Part shown: positions 18,529 through 27,155 of the stretch, piece after piece
Position numbering within the stretch: the first letter of the stretch is position 1
Layout of the letters: each line of letters starts with the position of its first letter
Assembly: GCA_015493635.1 (NCBI GenBank)
Contig: WGCU01000013.1
Location: forward strand, 1-64,000
Direction: 5' to 3'
From: Spirochaetaceae bacterium
GTDB taxonomy: Bacteria; Spirochaetota; Spirochaetia; B11-G9
Length of the DNA: 64,000 nt
Program-made: the position numbers and the translations under genes
Notes under the pieces: model-generated
What the model was told of the DNA's origin: nothing
Database searches by the model: none
The model's input: only the letters and a program-made list of their open reading frames with translations

Positions 18529-20664
18529 ATGAAAAAACTATTATTACTGCTGTTTATACTGGCAGTACCCTTTTTTACCATGGCACAGAATAACGGGCCC
18601 TTTGCGGTTCTTGAATACTATGAAGATGATACAGCACTGGAAATTACCGATGCATCCGGCACACCTGTAACTGATATATACTACGGGATGGAACTTCAGG
18701 CAGGAGATACCATCAGAACAAAGGGCACCGTTGCGGAACTGCGGCTTGATCCGAACGGCTCTATTATAAAACTTGCCCAGGATACTGTATTTACCATTGA
18801 GAATCTGCAGAAAACTGATTCGGATTCCAATGATTTCAAGCTCGCTGCCGGAAAAATTCATGCAATAGCAGCCCGCGCGGGATTCGCCCACTACCGAATT
18901 AAAACCCAGTCTGCAGTGGCAGGGGTCAGGGGGACTGACTTCGGAGTTGTTTCTATTCCCGGAAGTAAAGAGGAAGCATTCGTTCTGAATGGTCTCATAG
19001 ACTATACAAAACTAAGTACCAATCAAACGGTAAGCGTCGGCTCAGGGATGATTGCGGATGCGCTTTCAGATGTATTTAAAGCGGCAGCTGCAAGCCAGGA
19101 ACAATTAAAGGACCTTGTAAAGGATGTTGTTTTTACAAAACTTGATCCATCGAAAGTCCCCGGACATGAACCGAAAGCAGAGAAAAAGCAGCCGGAAACA
19201 AAAACCGAAAATGGAGCAGCCGATAATAAAAAAGCGGAAGAGTCAAAAAAACCGACAAAACAGGAAGTAGCAAAACAGGCAAAAAACAATACCATGTCCG
19301 CCATTGCCAAGTTACTTAAACTTGAAATTGGTACCGTAACCATGAACGGTCAGACGTGGTCCAAAGCGGTTATTCAGCCAACCTTTAACCTTGGCAAACT
19401 GAAACTTTCTCTCTACCTGCCGGTTATCTACGCTACCGATCTCTTTGATCCCGATGACTGGTATAAACCTGAAGGTAATAATGAATGGTCATTTGGTACA
19501 GATAAAAAGTTTTCAAGCAGCAATAAAGTCGATGAATGGACCGCACGGGCGCAGGACTTTCTTACTGACCTGTTTCTTAAAATCAGGTATGTTGAATGGG
19601 GAAAACAGAGAGACCCCTTCTTCTTTAAAATCGGGAATCTTAATGACATGACCCTTGGTCATGGTCTCATTATGAAAAACTTTGCAAATGATGCGGACTT
19701 CCCTTCTATCAGAAGAGTTGGACTGAATCTCGGAATTGACAGCGGGAAAGTAGGATTTGAAGCTGTGGTCAACGATCTGGCAGACCCTGAAATTTTCGGA
19801 GGCCGGTTCTATGTCCGTCCTTTCTGGAAACTTGCTCTTGGTGTATCAAGTGTTATGGATATCAATCCGGCAGGTGCAGCTGATAAGGAAGCAAAAGTTC
19901 CTGCTGATACCCGGCTCATTGCGGGTGGTGCGGATATAGATCTCCCTATATTTGAGAGTGATGCACTTTCGTTCATCCTTTTTTCCGATATTGCGGGAAT
20001 GGTACCGTATCAGAACGGTTCATTCAAAACAGCAGCCTTATATGATAAAAAAACCTTTAGAAACTACGGATGGAAAGCCGGTGTTTTCGGTAATATCCTT
20101 TTTATCAAATACAATCTGGAATACCGGTACTTTGACGGAATCTTTCAACCCAGTTTGTTTGATGCTAACTATGAAAGGATGAGGGGCGTTTACATAAAAA
20201 ATATTGATACGTATCTTCAAGATCCAACAGCTTCTCCTCTGTACAATAAAAAAACGATGGGAATCTACGGAGAGGCAGGTTTCGGCATAAAAGATATGTT
20301 CAATGTAAAGCTCGGGTATATGTGGCCATGGTCTGAGGATGCTTCGTTTAAGGATCTTGATGACGAACTTCTTCTCAAACTGGAAATACTTCCTGATACG
20401 ATACCTGTAATTGGTTTGTACGGTTCAGTCAGCTACCAGAGGACAGGCTTTATTCAGACAATTATGGATAAGGGATCGGCGAATCTCTTTGATGCCAACA
20501 CAGTGGTTACCGGTGAACTGATCTATCCTGTTGCTCCCATGCTGAATCTTGCAGCTGTTTTTTCAACAAGTGTCAAAACCAACCCAAATGGAACTATACA
20601 CTATGTTGACGGTACGCCGGAAATTGTACCCTCAATAACCATTGAGACCAGACTCGGTTACTGA
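18529..20664 (+). CDS. FecR domain fused to outer-membrane beta-barrel
   Basis: 711 residues from the ATG at 18529, which follows AGGAGG and opens a signal peptide (MKKLLLLLFILAVPFF...AQ). Residues about 55-190 are a FecR domain: GDTIRTKGTVAELRL, then AVAGVRGTDFGV near 129-140. A Lys/Glu/Pro-rich linker (about 205-255) joins it to a 450-residue barrel with RYVEWGKQRDPFFFKIG and MTLGHGLIM, paralogous to the preceding gene, ending RLGY. FecR domains usually sit in inner-membrane regulators; here the domain would be periplasmic on an outer-membrane barrel, perhaps a peptidoglycan- or partner-binding module. It is 11 bp from the gene before it, so they form an operon. Confidence 0.75.
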   Translation: MKKLLLLLFILAVPFFTMAQNNGPFAVLEYYEDDTALEITDASGTPVTDIYYGMELQAGDTIRTKGTVAELRLDPNGSIIKLAQDTVFTIENLQKTDSDSNDFKLAAGKIHAIAARAGFAHYRIKTQSAVAGVRGTDFGVVSIPGSKEEAFVLNGLIDYTKLSTNQTVSVGSGMIADALSDVFKAAAASQEQLKDLVKDVVFTKLDPSKVPGHEPKAEKKQPETKTENGAADNKKAEESKKPTKQEVAKQAKNNTMSAIAKLLKLEIGTVTMNGQTWSKAVIQPTFNLGKLKLSLYLPVIYATDLFDPDDWYKPEGNNEWSFGTDKKFSSSNKVDEWTARAQDFLTDLFLKIRYVEWGKQRDPFFFKIGNLNDMTLGHGLIMKNFANDADFPSIRRVGLNLGIDSGKVGFEAVVNDLADPEIFGGRFYVRPFWKLALGVSSVMDINPAGAADKEAKVPADTRLIAGGADIDLPIFESDALSFILFSDIAGMVPYQNGSFKTAALYDKKTFRNYGWKAGVFGNILFIKYNLEYRYFDGIFQPSLFDANYERMRGVYIKNIDTYLQDPTASPLYNKKTMGIYGEAGFGIKDMFNVKLGYMWPWSEDASFKDLDDELLLKLEILPDTIPVIGLYGSVSYQRTGFIQTIMDKGSANLFDANTVVTGELIYPVAPMLNLAAVFSTSVKTNPNGTIHYVDGTPEIVPSITIETRLGY

Positions 20665-20677
20665 TACAACATTTCAC

Positions 20678-22396
20678 ATGAATAATTCAAACTCATCCCG
20701 AAGGATCAGCCTCCTTCGGGATTCTGTTGCCCAGCGAATTGCGGCCGGCGAAGTTATCGACCGGCCCTTTTCAGTTGTACGGGAGCTTCTTGACAATGCC
20801 GTTGACTCCGGTGCTACCGAAATCGAGGTATATGTTGAAAACGGAGGTCTTGACTCCATACGGGTAATTGACAATGGAGCAGGAATGTCACCGGAGGACA
20901 TGGAAATATGCTACTTACCCCATTCCACCAGTAAAATTTCAGAAATTGAAGATCTTGACACCCTTACAACCCTCGGATTCAGAGGTGAGGCACTGGCAAG
21001 TATTGCTTCCTGTGCGCAGCTTGAAATAATCAGTTCCGAAACAGGAGAGGCGGCAAACAAAATACGTGTACGGGATGGGACACATATCATTTCTTCACCC
21101 TGCACCGGAAAAAAAGGAACCCTCGTTGAAGTTTCTGCTCTTTTTCATACAATGCCAGCACGGAAAAAGTTTTTAAAACGGCCGTCTTCGGAAGCTGCAG
21201 CATGCAGAAGGATGTTTATTGAAAAATCACTCCCGTTTCATACCATCTCATTCAGATATTTTCAAAACAGAGAACTAAAACTCTACTTTCCTGTTTCCTC
21301 CCTGAAAGAACGGCTGCTTACCGCATTCCCCGGTGTTTTACAAAAAGACCTCATCCATGAGATAAAAACGGTAAGTGAATCCTTCTCCCTTACTATTGTT
21401 GCTGCTGATCCTTCCCTGACACGAAAAGATAGACGTTTTATTCAGATATTTTTAAATAATAGAAAAATATCGGATTTTTCCCTTACACAAGCTGTTGAAT
21501 ACGGGTTTTCAGAATTCCTTCCGGGGGGGGTATATCCTCTTGCCTTTGTATTTATTACCATCGACCCTTCTCTTATAGATTTCAACATTCATCCAACAAA
21601 GAAGGAAGTCCGTATCAGAAATACGGCAGAACTTCATCACAAAATTGTGACAACCCTGAAAACACATTTTCAAAGCCATTCATACAACTTTTCAAAAAGC
21701 ACTGTACCGTCTCTTCCCGAAGCACGCACCTTTACCGGCCTTTCTTTTCCGGCATCAAAAAAAGTTTTTAATCAACCTGATCCGGAAAGCCCGGTTCCGG
21801 TACTTGCGGAGAAACAGCGCGAGTATAAACCGGAACTGAAATCAGAGCCTCAACTCCCATCCTTCCGGTACATCGGGCAGGTTTTTAACCTGTTTCTCAT
21901 TGTAGAAAGCGGTACAAATATATTTTTCATTGATCAGCATGCTTCTCATGAAAAGATTCTTTTTAATGAGTTTATACAATCTGATGCAAAAGTTCAGGAG
22001 CTTCTTGTTCCCATTATCTTCACAACTGATGATACAATCAGTTCACTCATAAAGAATACCATTGATGAATATCTGAAAATGGGCATAGTACTTGAAAACA
22101 TCTACCATGGTGAATGGGCACTAAAAGGTCTACCCGAAAAATGTATAGGTCAGGAAAGTGTTATTGTGGATTTCATTAAAAATCAGAAAGGAGCAGTTAA
22201 AGACTTAAAAACCGCACTTTACGCTGATATGGCATGTAAATCTGCAATAAAAGACGGCGAAACTCTTGATTCTGTAACAGCTGTTGAGCTTATTAGAAAA
22301 ACATTGGCTCTTGAGAATGCCCGCTGTCCACACGGAAGACCTCTCTGGTTTCAGGTTTCCCGTGATGAGCTCTTTACTTTAGTAGGTAGAACATAA
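20678..22396 (+). CDS. mutL: DNA mismatch repair protein MutL
   Basis: 572 residues from ATG 20678; an earlier in-frame ATG at 20642 would overlap the previous gene. The GHKL ATPase motifs are intact: ELLDN at 36-40, DNGAGM at 65-70, GFRGEAL at 100-106. The C-terminal domain has the endonuclease set of non-E. coli MutL: DQHASHE near 419, ACKSAIK, and CPHGRP with Cys550. The second acidic residue of the DQHAx2Ex4E motif is Asn, with Glu one position later. No strong Shine-Dalgarno is seen. No mutS is in the window. Confidence 0.92.
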   Translation: MNNSNSSRRISLLRDSVAQRIAAGEVIDRPFSVVRELLDNAVDSGATEIEVYVENGGLDSIRVIDNGAGMSPEDMEICYLPHSTSKISEIEDLDTLTTLGFRGEALASIASCAQLEIISSETGEAANKIRVRDGTHIISSPCTGKKGTLVEVSALFHTMPARKKFLKRPSSEAAACRRMFIEKSLPFHTISFRYFQNRELKLYFPVSSLKERLLTAFPGVLQKDLIHEIKTVSESFSLTIVAADPSLTRKDRRFIQIFLNNRKISDFSLTQAVEYGFSEFLPGGVYPLAFVFITIDPSLIDFNIHPTKKEVRIRNTAELHHKIVTTLKTHFQSHSYNFSKSTVPSLPEARTFTGLSFPASKKVFNQPDPESPVPVLAEKQREYKPELKSEPQLPSFRYIGQVFNLFLIVESGTNIFFIDQHASHEKILFNEFIQSDAKVQELLVPIIFTTDDTISSLIKNTIDEYLKMGIVLENIYHGEWALKGLPEKCIGQESVIVDFIKNQKGAVKDLKTALYADMACKSAIKDGETLDSVTAVELIRKTLALENARCPHGRPLWFQVSRDELFTLVGRT

Positions 22397-22402
22397 TCAG
22401 CT

Positions 22403-24286
22403 TTAATTCTGAATAAGCGTTTCAATCTCATTCCTCTTACTGTAATCGGGTTTTTTGGCAAGAAGAGCTTTAAAAAGTTCCTTGGCTTTATCCTGCTGCT
22501 TCTCCGCATACAGCAATTTCCCTAAGGTGTAATATGCATCCCAGTATGTATTGTCAATTTTGATCAGCTCCGTTAATGCAGTAATTGCATCTGCCTTATC
22601 CCCTGTAGCAATATAAGCAAGGGCCAGGTTGTATCTCATCAAGGTAGCATTTGGTTTCTTTTCTATTGCTTTTTTAAAATGTGTAATACTATCCTTGTAA
22701 AGCTCTGAATGAAGATATACATTACCAAGGTTGTTATTAACCGCCAGCGATTCAGGATCAATTTGATACGCTTTAAGAAGCTGATCGAGTGCTTTATCAT
22801 ACGTACCGTTTTCATCATATATCTTTCCAAGGTTTATCCGTGGAAGAATATAGTTCGGATTTCTTGCAATGGAAGCTTTGTAAGCCTGGATTGCGGAAGG
22901 TATACTGTTAAGCTTCTCACTGATAAACCCGAGGGTATAGAGGTATTCTGCAGAATTACCGTCAAGCTGAACTGCTTTTGAAGCATAGGTAAGCGCATCA
23001 CTGTATTTTTTAAGCTCTATTTCTGTCAAAGCCATGTTGTAATTTGTAACCGGATCATCTACTTTAAGCGCCAGGGCTTTTTTAAAGTATTTTTCAGCAT
23101 TTTTATAGTCTTTAGCCAGTGCATATTCAGCCCCAAGAGAGGCAGCGTAGATTGCTTTTGATGAATCGAGAGAAACTGCCATCGTGTAATTTTCAATCGC
23201 AGCCTTTTCATCCCCGGCCAGGCGTTTTAATTCTCCCATCTGAAAAAAGGCCAGCGCGTTAGCGGGATTTATTTTGGATGCATTGAGAAATGCCCGGTAG
23301 GCGCTTACGTTGCTTCCAAGAACCCGCTGTGTAAACCCTAGATTTAAATATGCTTTTTCATGTTTCGGGTTGATATGGATGCATGCTTCAAAAGAGGCCC
23401 GTGCCTGATCAAATCTCTTTGCCTTGTACTGTGCTTTTCCCAGCTCAAAAAGAAGATCAGCATCTTCCGGATTTAACCGCGAAGCTGTTTTATAGGCATC
23501 GATAGCATTATCCCACTGATTCTGCTTGGCGTATACCTTTCCAAGGGTTTCATAGGGCAGGTACAGGTTTTTATCCTTATCAATAGCTTTATGGGCAAAT
23601 TCAACAGCCTTGTTTAGATTCGGCTGACTATTTTCATCCTCCTGAAAATATGATTCTCCCTTTTCTGCGTAGGCAAGTGCCGAATCCGGATCAATCGTTA
23701 ATGCTTTATCAAAAAATCCCCGGGCCTGTACATGCTGATCCTCAGCCATCTTCTGCCTACCCTCTTTAATAAGAGCGTTTACCTTTGCCTGCTTTTCCTT
23801 TTCGGCTTTGCTCATCTGTGCAAGCCGTTTTGCTTCCTCTTTTTTCTTCTCCTCTGCTGCTTTCCGAAGGGCATCAAGTTTTGCAAGTGCTTCTTTCTTT
23901 CTCGCAGCCTCCTGCTTCATAGCTGTTGTATCTGCTGTGGTTTTGAGGTCAGTACCTAACTTTGAAAGAGATTTAGAAAGATCCTTCTGGGCTTTCTGCT
24001 GTTCCTGTGCCTTTGCAGCTTCATCTGCCTTTTTTTTTCTGATTATCTCATCTCGGAGAGTCAGAGCCTTTTCATTATTCGCGTTATCTATAAGGAGTTT
24101 ATTGACAAGTTCGAGAGCCATGGTATATTCACCACTCTGCATGTAACCTCTCGCAAGTTTCAATGTATTTGCCTGTTCACGTATCTTCACATTGTGTGCG
24201 GAAGAAACAGCAAAATAGGTTCCCCCGGCAGCAAGAAGAAGAACAAGAATAGCCGCACCTAAAATGATTAACTTTTTTTTATCCAT
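22403..24286 (-). CDS. Membrane-anchored TPR protein
   Basis: 627 residues. One N-terminal membrane segment (6-28), then a short TPR pair, a highly charged Lys/Glu/Ala coiled-coil (about 85-170), then roughly eleven TPR units (GKVYAKQNQWDNAIDAYK, LNPEDADLLFELGKAQY and so on) to the end. A periplasmic scaffold is likely from the N-in topology. Spirochaetes use such membrane-anchored TPR proteins in flagellar-motor collars and envelope assembly, so this is one possibility among several. It lies 20 bp downstream of a smaller secreted TPR gene and probably shares its transcript. It converges on mutL with a 6-bp gap. Confidence 0.8.
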   Translation of the reverse strand: MDKKKLIILGAAILVLLLAAGGTYFAVSSAHNVKIREQANTLKLARGYMQSGEYTMALELVNKLLIDNANNEKALTLRDEIIRKKKADEAAKAQEQQKAQKDLSKSLSKLGTDLKTTADTTAMKQEAARKKEALAKLDALRKAAEEKKKEEAKRLAQMSKAEKEKQAKVNALIKEGRQKMAEDQHVQARGFFDKALTIDPDSALAYAEKGESYFQEDENSQPNLNKAVEFAHKAIDKDKNLYLPYETLGKVYAKQNQWDNAIDAYKTASRLNPEDADLLFELGKAQYKAKRFDQARASFEACIHINPKHEKAYLNLGFTQRVLGSNVSAYRAFLNASKINPANALAFFQMGELKRLAGDEKAAIENYTMAVSLDSSKAIYAASLGAEYALAKDYKNAEKYFKKALALKVDDPVTNYNMALTEIELKKYSDALTYASKAVQLDGNSAEYLYTLGFISEKLNSIPSAIQAYKASIARNPNYILPRINLGKIYDENGTYDKALDQLLKAYQIDPESLAVNNNLGNVYLHSELYKDSITHFKKAIEKKPNATLMRYNLALAYIATGDKADAITALTELIKIDNTYWDAYYTLGKLLYAEKQQDKAKELFKALLAKKPDYSKRNEIETLIQN

Positions 24287-24306
24287 AGATAACCCCTCCC
24301 TGTTTT

Positions 24307-25020
24307 CTATTCCACTATATCAAAGCCATCTGAATATTGCTCTACCTTACCGGTCCCTGCAGACAAATTTGTTGTATCCTCAGACGCATTCGATAAAGAG
24401 TTAAGAACCTTATCCAGTAAGGCTTGTTGTTTCTTTTCTTCCGCAAGTTTTTTCTGCTCTTGCTCAAGTTTCTTTCTGGCAATTTCATCCATTTTCCCCT
24501 CAAGAAGGCTGATTACCTTTGCTATTTCATCTTTTTGGTACGCATCCGGTTTTAAGGTAAGGTAGAGTTTATAATCACTGAGAGCTTTGTCATACTCCTT
24601 TAAGCGTAGATATTCCCCTGCTCTATTCCGCAAAGCCGGTGTGTTTGAACTGTTAAGGGTAAGCGCCTTTGTAAAGGAATTTATCGCCTTCTTACTTTCT
24701 CCAAGACGGATATAATTATTGCCAATATTAACATAGAAAAGATCTTTATGGCTGTCAGCAAGCGTTACACCCTGAAGATAGGTACTGATTGCTTTCTGGT
24801 ACAGCTTTAACTGTTCATAGGAAATACCAAGATAAAGATATATCTTAAAATTTCCCGGATCCGTCTTTAACGCTTCTTCAAGGACACGTACTGCGTTTCC
24901 CGGCTCATTATTCAAAAAGTATTTCTCACCCTTTTTAAATAAATCACTTTCGGCATATAGAGAAAATGTGGTAAAGAGTAAAATAAGACTGAAAAAAGCT
25001 GTTAGTCGTAAAACTCTGAT
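24307..25020 (-). CDS. Secreted TPR protein, apparent AUC start
   Basis: 237 residues if translation starts at the ATC at 25020. That codon is 7 bases after a perfect AGGAGG (25028-25033) and opens a textbook signal peptide (RVLRLTAFFSLILLF... ending SLYA, then ESDLF). The first ordinary start codon, TTG at 24915, would delete the whole signal peptide and part of the first TPR. A stop codon lies in frame at 25048-25050 and no ATG, GTG or TTG lies between. Three to four TPR units follow, then a Lys/Glu/Gln coiled region. It is 20 bp upstream of the larger TPR gene, so both may act in the periplasm. Confidence 0.7.
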   Translation of the reverse strand: MRVLRLTAFFSLILLFTTFSLYAESDLFKKGEKYFLNNEPGNAVRVLEEALKTDPGNFKIYLYLGISYEQLKLYQKAISTYLQGVTLADSHKDLFYVNIGNNYIRLGESKKAINSFTKALTLNSSNTPALRNRAGEYLRLKEYDKALSDYKLYLTLKPDAYQKDEIAKVISLLEGKMDEIARKKLEQEQKKLAEEKKQQALLDKVLNSLSNASEDTTNLSAGTGKVEQYSDGFDIVE

Positions 25021-25040
25021 ATTTTTACCTCCTAAAAGGT

Positions 25041-25069
25041 TTGACAGTTATTGATTTTCTCATTAATCT
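25041..25069 (+). promoter_or_regulatory. Candidate promoter for TPR/phosphoesterase/ParB-like operon
   Basis: A perfect TTGACA at 25041-25046, a 17-bp spacer and a weak TAATCT at 25064-25069, 17 bp before the ATG of the downstream gene, with AGGAG between. The -10 match is poor, so confidence is moderate. Confidence 0.45.
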
Positions 25070-25086
25070 TGCATTAGGAGAAGAGT

Positions 25087-26481
25087 ATGCCCCTAATAAT
25101 AGTTCTTATTTTAATCGTCGGCATTGTGCTGGGACTTATAACATTTTTTGTCATCAAGTCTGTTGTAAAACCTGGTAAACTTTCCAGTGTAGACAGCCTA
25201 CTGAAACAAGGGAAAGCCGCAGCAGCAGCTAAAATGGCAAAACAGATTATAGCCAAGGATTCCCGCAGTACAGAAGCCCACTATCTTCTCGGTCTTGCAT
25301 ATATGGCTGATAATAAACCTGAACTTGCTCTTGTGGAAATGAAAACAGTAAATCAGCTCGGCAATTTCGGTGGATATTGTCCCGAGGCTGCCTTCAGATC
25401 AAAAATGGGACAGCTTTTTGAGATGTTTAATCAGCCAGAAGAAGCTTTAAAGGAGTACCTGCTTCTCATAAAACAGCAGCCTGCGGAAGCAGAGCACTAC
25501 CTTAAAGCAGGAAATCTTTTTGAAACACGCAATAAATCAGCAAAGGCAATGCAGTACTACAGAAAGGCTCTACAGCTTAATCCCCGTCTGAGCCAGGCTC
25601 ATTTCAAAATCGGGTATCTTCTTTACCGGGGGAAAAAACATCTTGAAGCCAGGGACGAGTTTGAAAAAACATTAAAGTTTGAACCGACAAATTATGCCGC
25701 TCATTTTTATCTGGCAAAAATTCTTAAAGATGGGCATGAGTACATACCGGCTCTTCTATCCTTTGAAAAAGCAACAAGGGATCAAACCTTTAAAATCCGT
25801 GCTCTTGTCGAACGTGGTGCCTGCTACATGCAGATGAAAAATTATGATAAAGCAATTATAGAACTGGAACGTGCTATCAAACTATCAAAGAGTGAATCCG
25901 CTCAGGAAATACTTTACGCACGGTATTTTCTTGCGATTTGCCATGAGAAAGAACGGGAAATAGAAAAAGCCATTGAACAATGGGAAGCTATATACAGTAA
26001 AAAACCCGGATTCAGGGATGTCGCTGAGAAACTCAGTCAGTATCAGGAATTGAGAACCGATGATAAAATAAAGGACTTTCTTACCTCTACCGATGCAGAG
26101 TTTCAGGAAATATGTAAAGCAATTACTCTTTCTTTAAACCTAAGCCCTAACGATATCAGCTTGATTAGAAACGGATGCCAGATTATAGCAGTTGAAGACA
26201 GCTCAAAATGGAGGGGTACCCGCAAGATGCCGAAACTCATGTGGTTTTTAAGAGTTCCCGATATTATAGGAGAATCTACCGTTCGTTCGCTCCATGAGAA
26301 AATGAAATCCCTCAGTGTAACCCGTGGAATTCTTATTGTCAGCTCAACATTTTCACGCAGTGCCCAGGAATATGCTGAAAGCAGACCTATAGATCTTGTA
26401 AACAAGGATAAACTTCAGGAGGTTCTAAAAAAGGTTGATTTCAACTCTCTGCAGCCGGCATCCCCCCGAAAAAAACGGTGA
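25087..26481 (+). CDS. Membrane-anchored TPR protein with C-terminal Mrr-like domain
   Basis: 464 residues. One N-terminal membrane segment (3-25), then about eight TPR units (30-330: AHYLLGLAYMADNKPELAL, AHFKIGYLLYRGKKHLEA). The last about 120 residues resemble the restriction-endonuclease-like fold of Mrr (TRGILIVSSTFSRSAQEYAESRPIDLVNKDKL), though I do not see a clear D-x(n)-QxK catalytic set. The domain is therefore probably a binding module. A good AGGAGAAG precedes the ATG. It leads an operon with a metallophosphoesterase (GTGA overlap) and a ParB-like protein. A flagellar-collar-type role is conceivable for spirochaete anchored TPR proteins but unproven. Confidence 0.75.
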   Translation: MPLIIVLILIVGIVLGLITFFVIKSVVKPGKLSSVDSLLKQGKAAAAAKMAKQIIAKDSRSTEAHYLLGLAYMADNKPELALVEMKTVNQLGNFGGYCPEAAFRSKMGQLFEMFNQPEEALKEYLLLIKQQPAEAEHYLKAGNLFETRNKSAKAMQYYRKALQLNPRLSQAHFKIGYLLYRGKKHLEARDEFEKTLKFEPTNYAAHFYLAKILKDGHEYIPALLSFEKATRDQTFKIRALVERGACYMQMKNYDKAIIELERAIKLSKSESAQEILYARYFLAICHEKEREIEKAIEQWEAIYSKKPGFRDVAEKLSQYQELRTDDKIKDFLTSTDAEFQEICKAITLSLNLSPNDISLIRNGCQIIAVEDSSKWRGTRKMPKLMWFLRVPDIIGESTVRSLHEKMKSLSVTRGILIVSSTFSRSAQEYAESRPIDLVNKDKLQEVLKKVDFNSLQPASPRKKR

Positions 26482-27155
26482 AAATACTCTGCATCGCAGA
26501 CCATGTGGATCCTCTTATTTATTCGGCCGGTATCAAAAAGAGATACAATGATATTGAACTCATAATCAGTGCAGGTGATCTGGATCTGGAATATTACAGT
26601 TTCATTGTCAGCTCTTTAAATAAACCACTCCTCTTTGTTTTTGGAAATCATAATCTGTCTCACATAGCGGAATACCGCATTGAGTACAGGAATACGATGC
26701 CTGCCCCACTCGCTTTGGGGCTAACACCCACAATAAGCGGCTCAACATACATCGGCGATAGAATAATTAAAAAAAAAGGACTGCTTATAGCCGGACTTGG
26801 CGGCAGCCGTAACTATAATAGAGGGAAGAATCAATTCACAGAAGCAGGCATGTTCTTTAAAATCCTTAAACTCGTTCCAGCTCTCCTTTACAACCGAATA
26901 TTTCGGGGAAGATGGCTTGATATTCTTGTTACCCATGCTCCTCCTTACGGAATAAATGATAAAGAAGATGCCTGTCACCGCGGTTTTAAGATTTTTTTAT
27001 TATTTTTAAAACTTTTTAAACCTGCATACCACCTTCATGGACATATTCATCTTTATGATCTGAACGCTCAGCGGGAGAGCCTGTACGGTAAAACACATGT
27101 TATAAATGTTTACAACAACTATATTCTGGAGGTACATCCACCTAATGTCAGATAA
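26478..27155 (+). CDS. Calcineurin-like metallophosphoesterase
   Basis: 225 residues. The metallophosphoesterase motifs are in order: IADHVD near residue 6, GDLD (GDxxD-like), GNHN, THAPP, and HGHIH near 195. These ligate the two metals used to hydrolyse phosphoesters. The usual D-x-H is altered to adjacent Asp-His and GNH[DE] is GNHN. The substrate is unknown. The GTG start overlaps the TPR gene stop by 4 bp. Confidence 0.8.
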   Translation: MKILCIADHVDPLIYSAGIKKRYNDIELIISAGDLDLEYYSFIVSSLNKPLLFVFGNHNLSHIAEYRIEYRNTMPAPLALGLTPTISGSTYIGDRIIKKKGLLIAGLGGSRNYNRGKNQFTEAGMFFKILKLVPALLYNRIFRGRWLDILVTHAPPYGINDKEDACHRGFKIFLLFLKLFKPAYHLHGHIHLYDLNAQRESLYGKTHVINVYNNYILEVHPPNVR

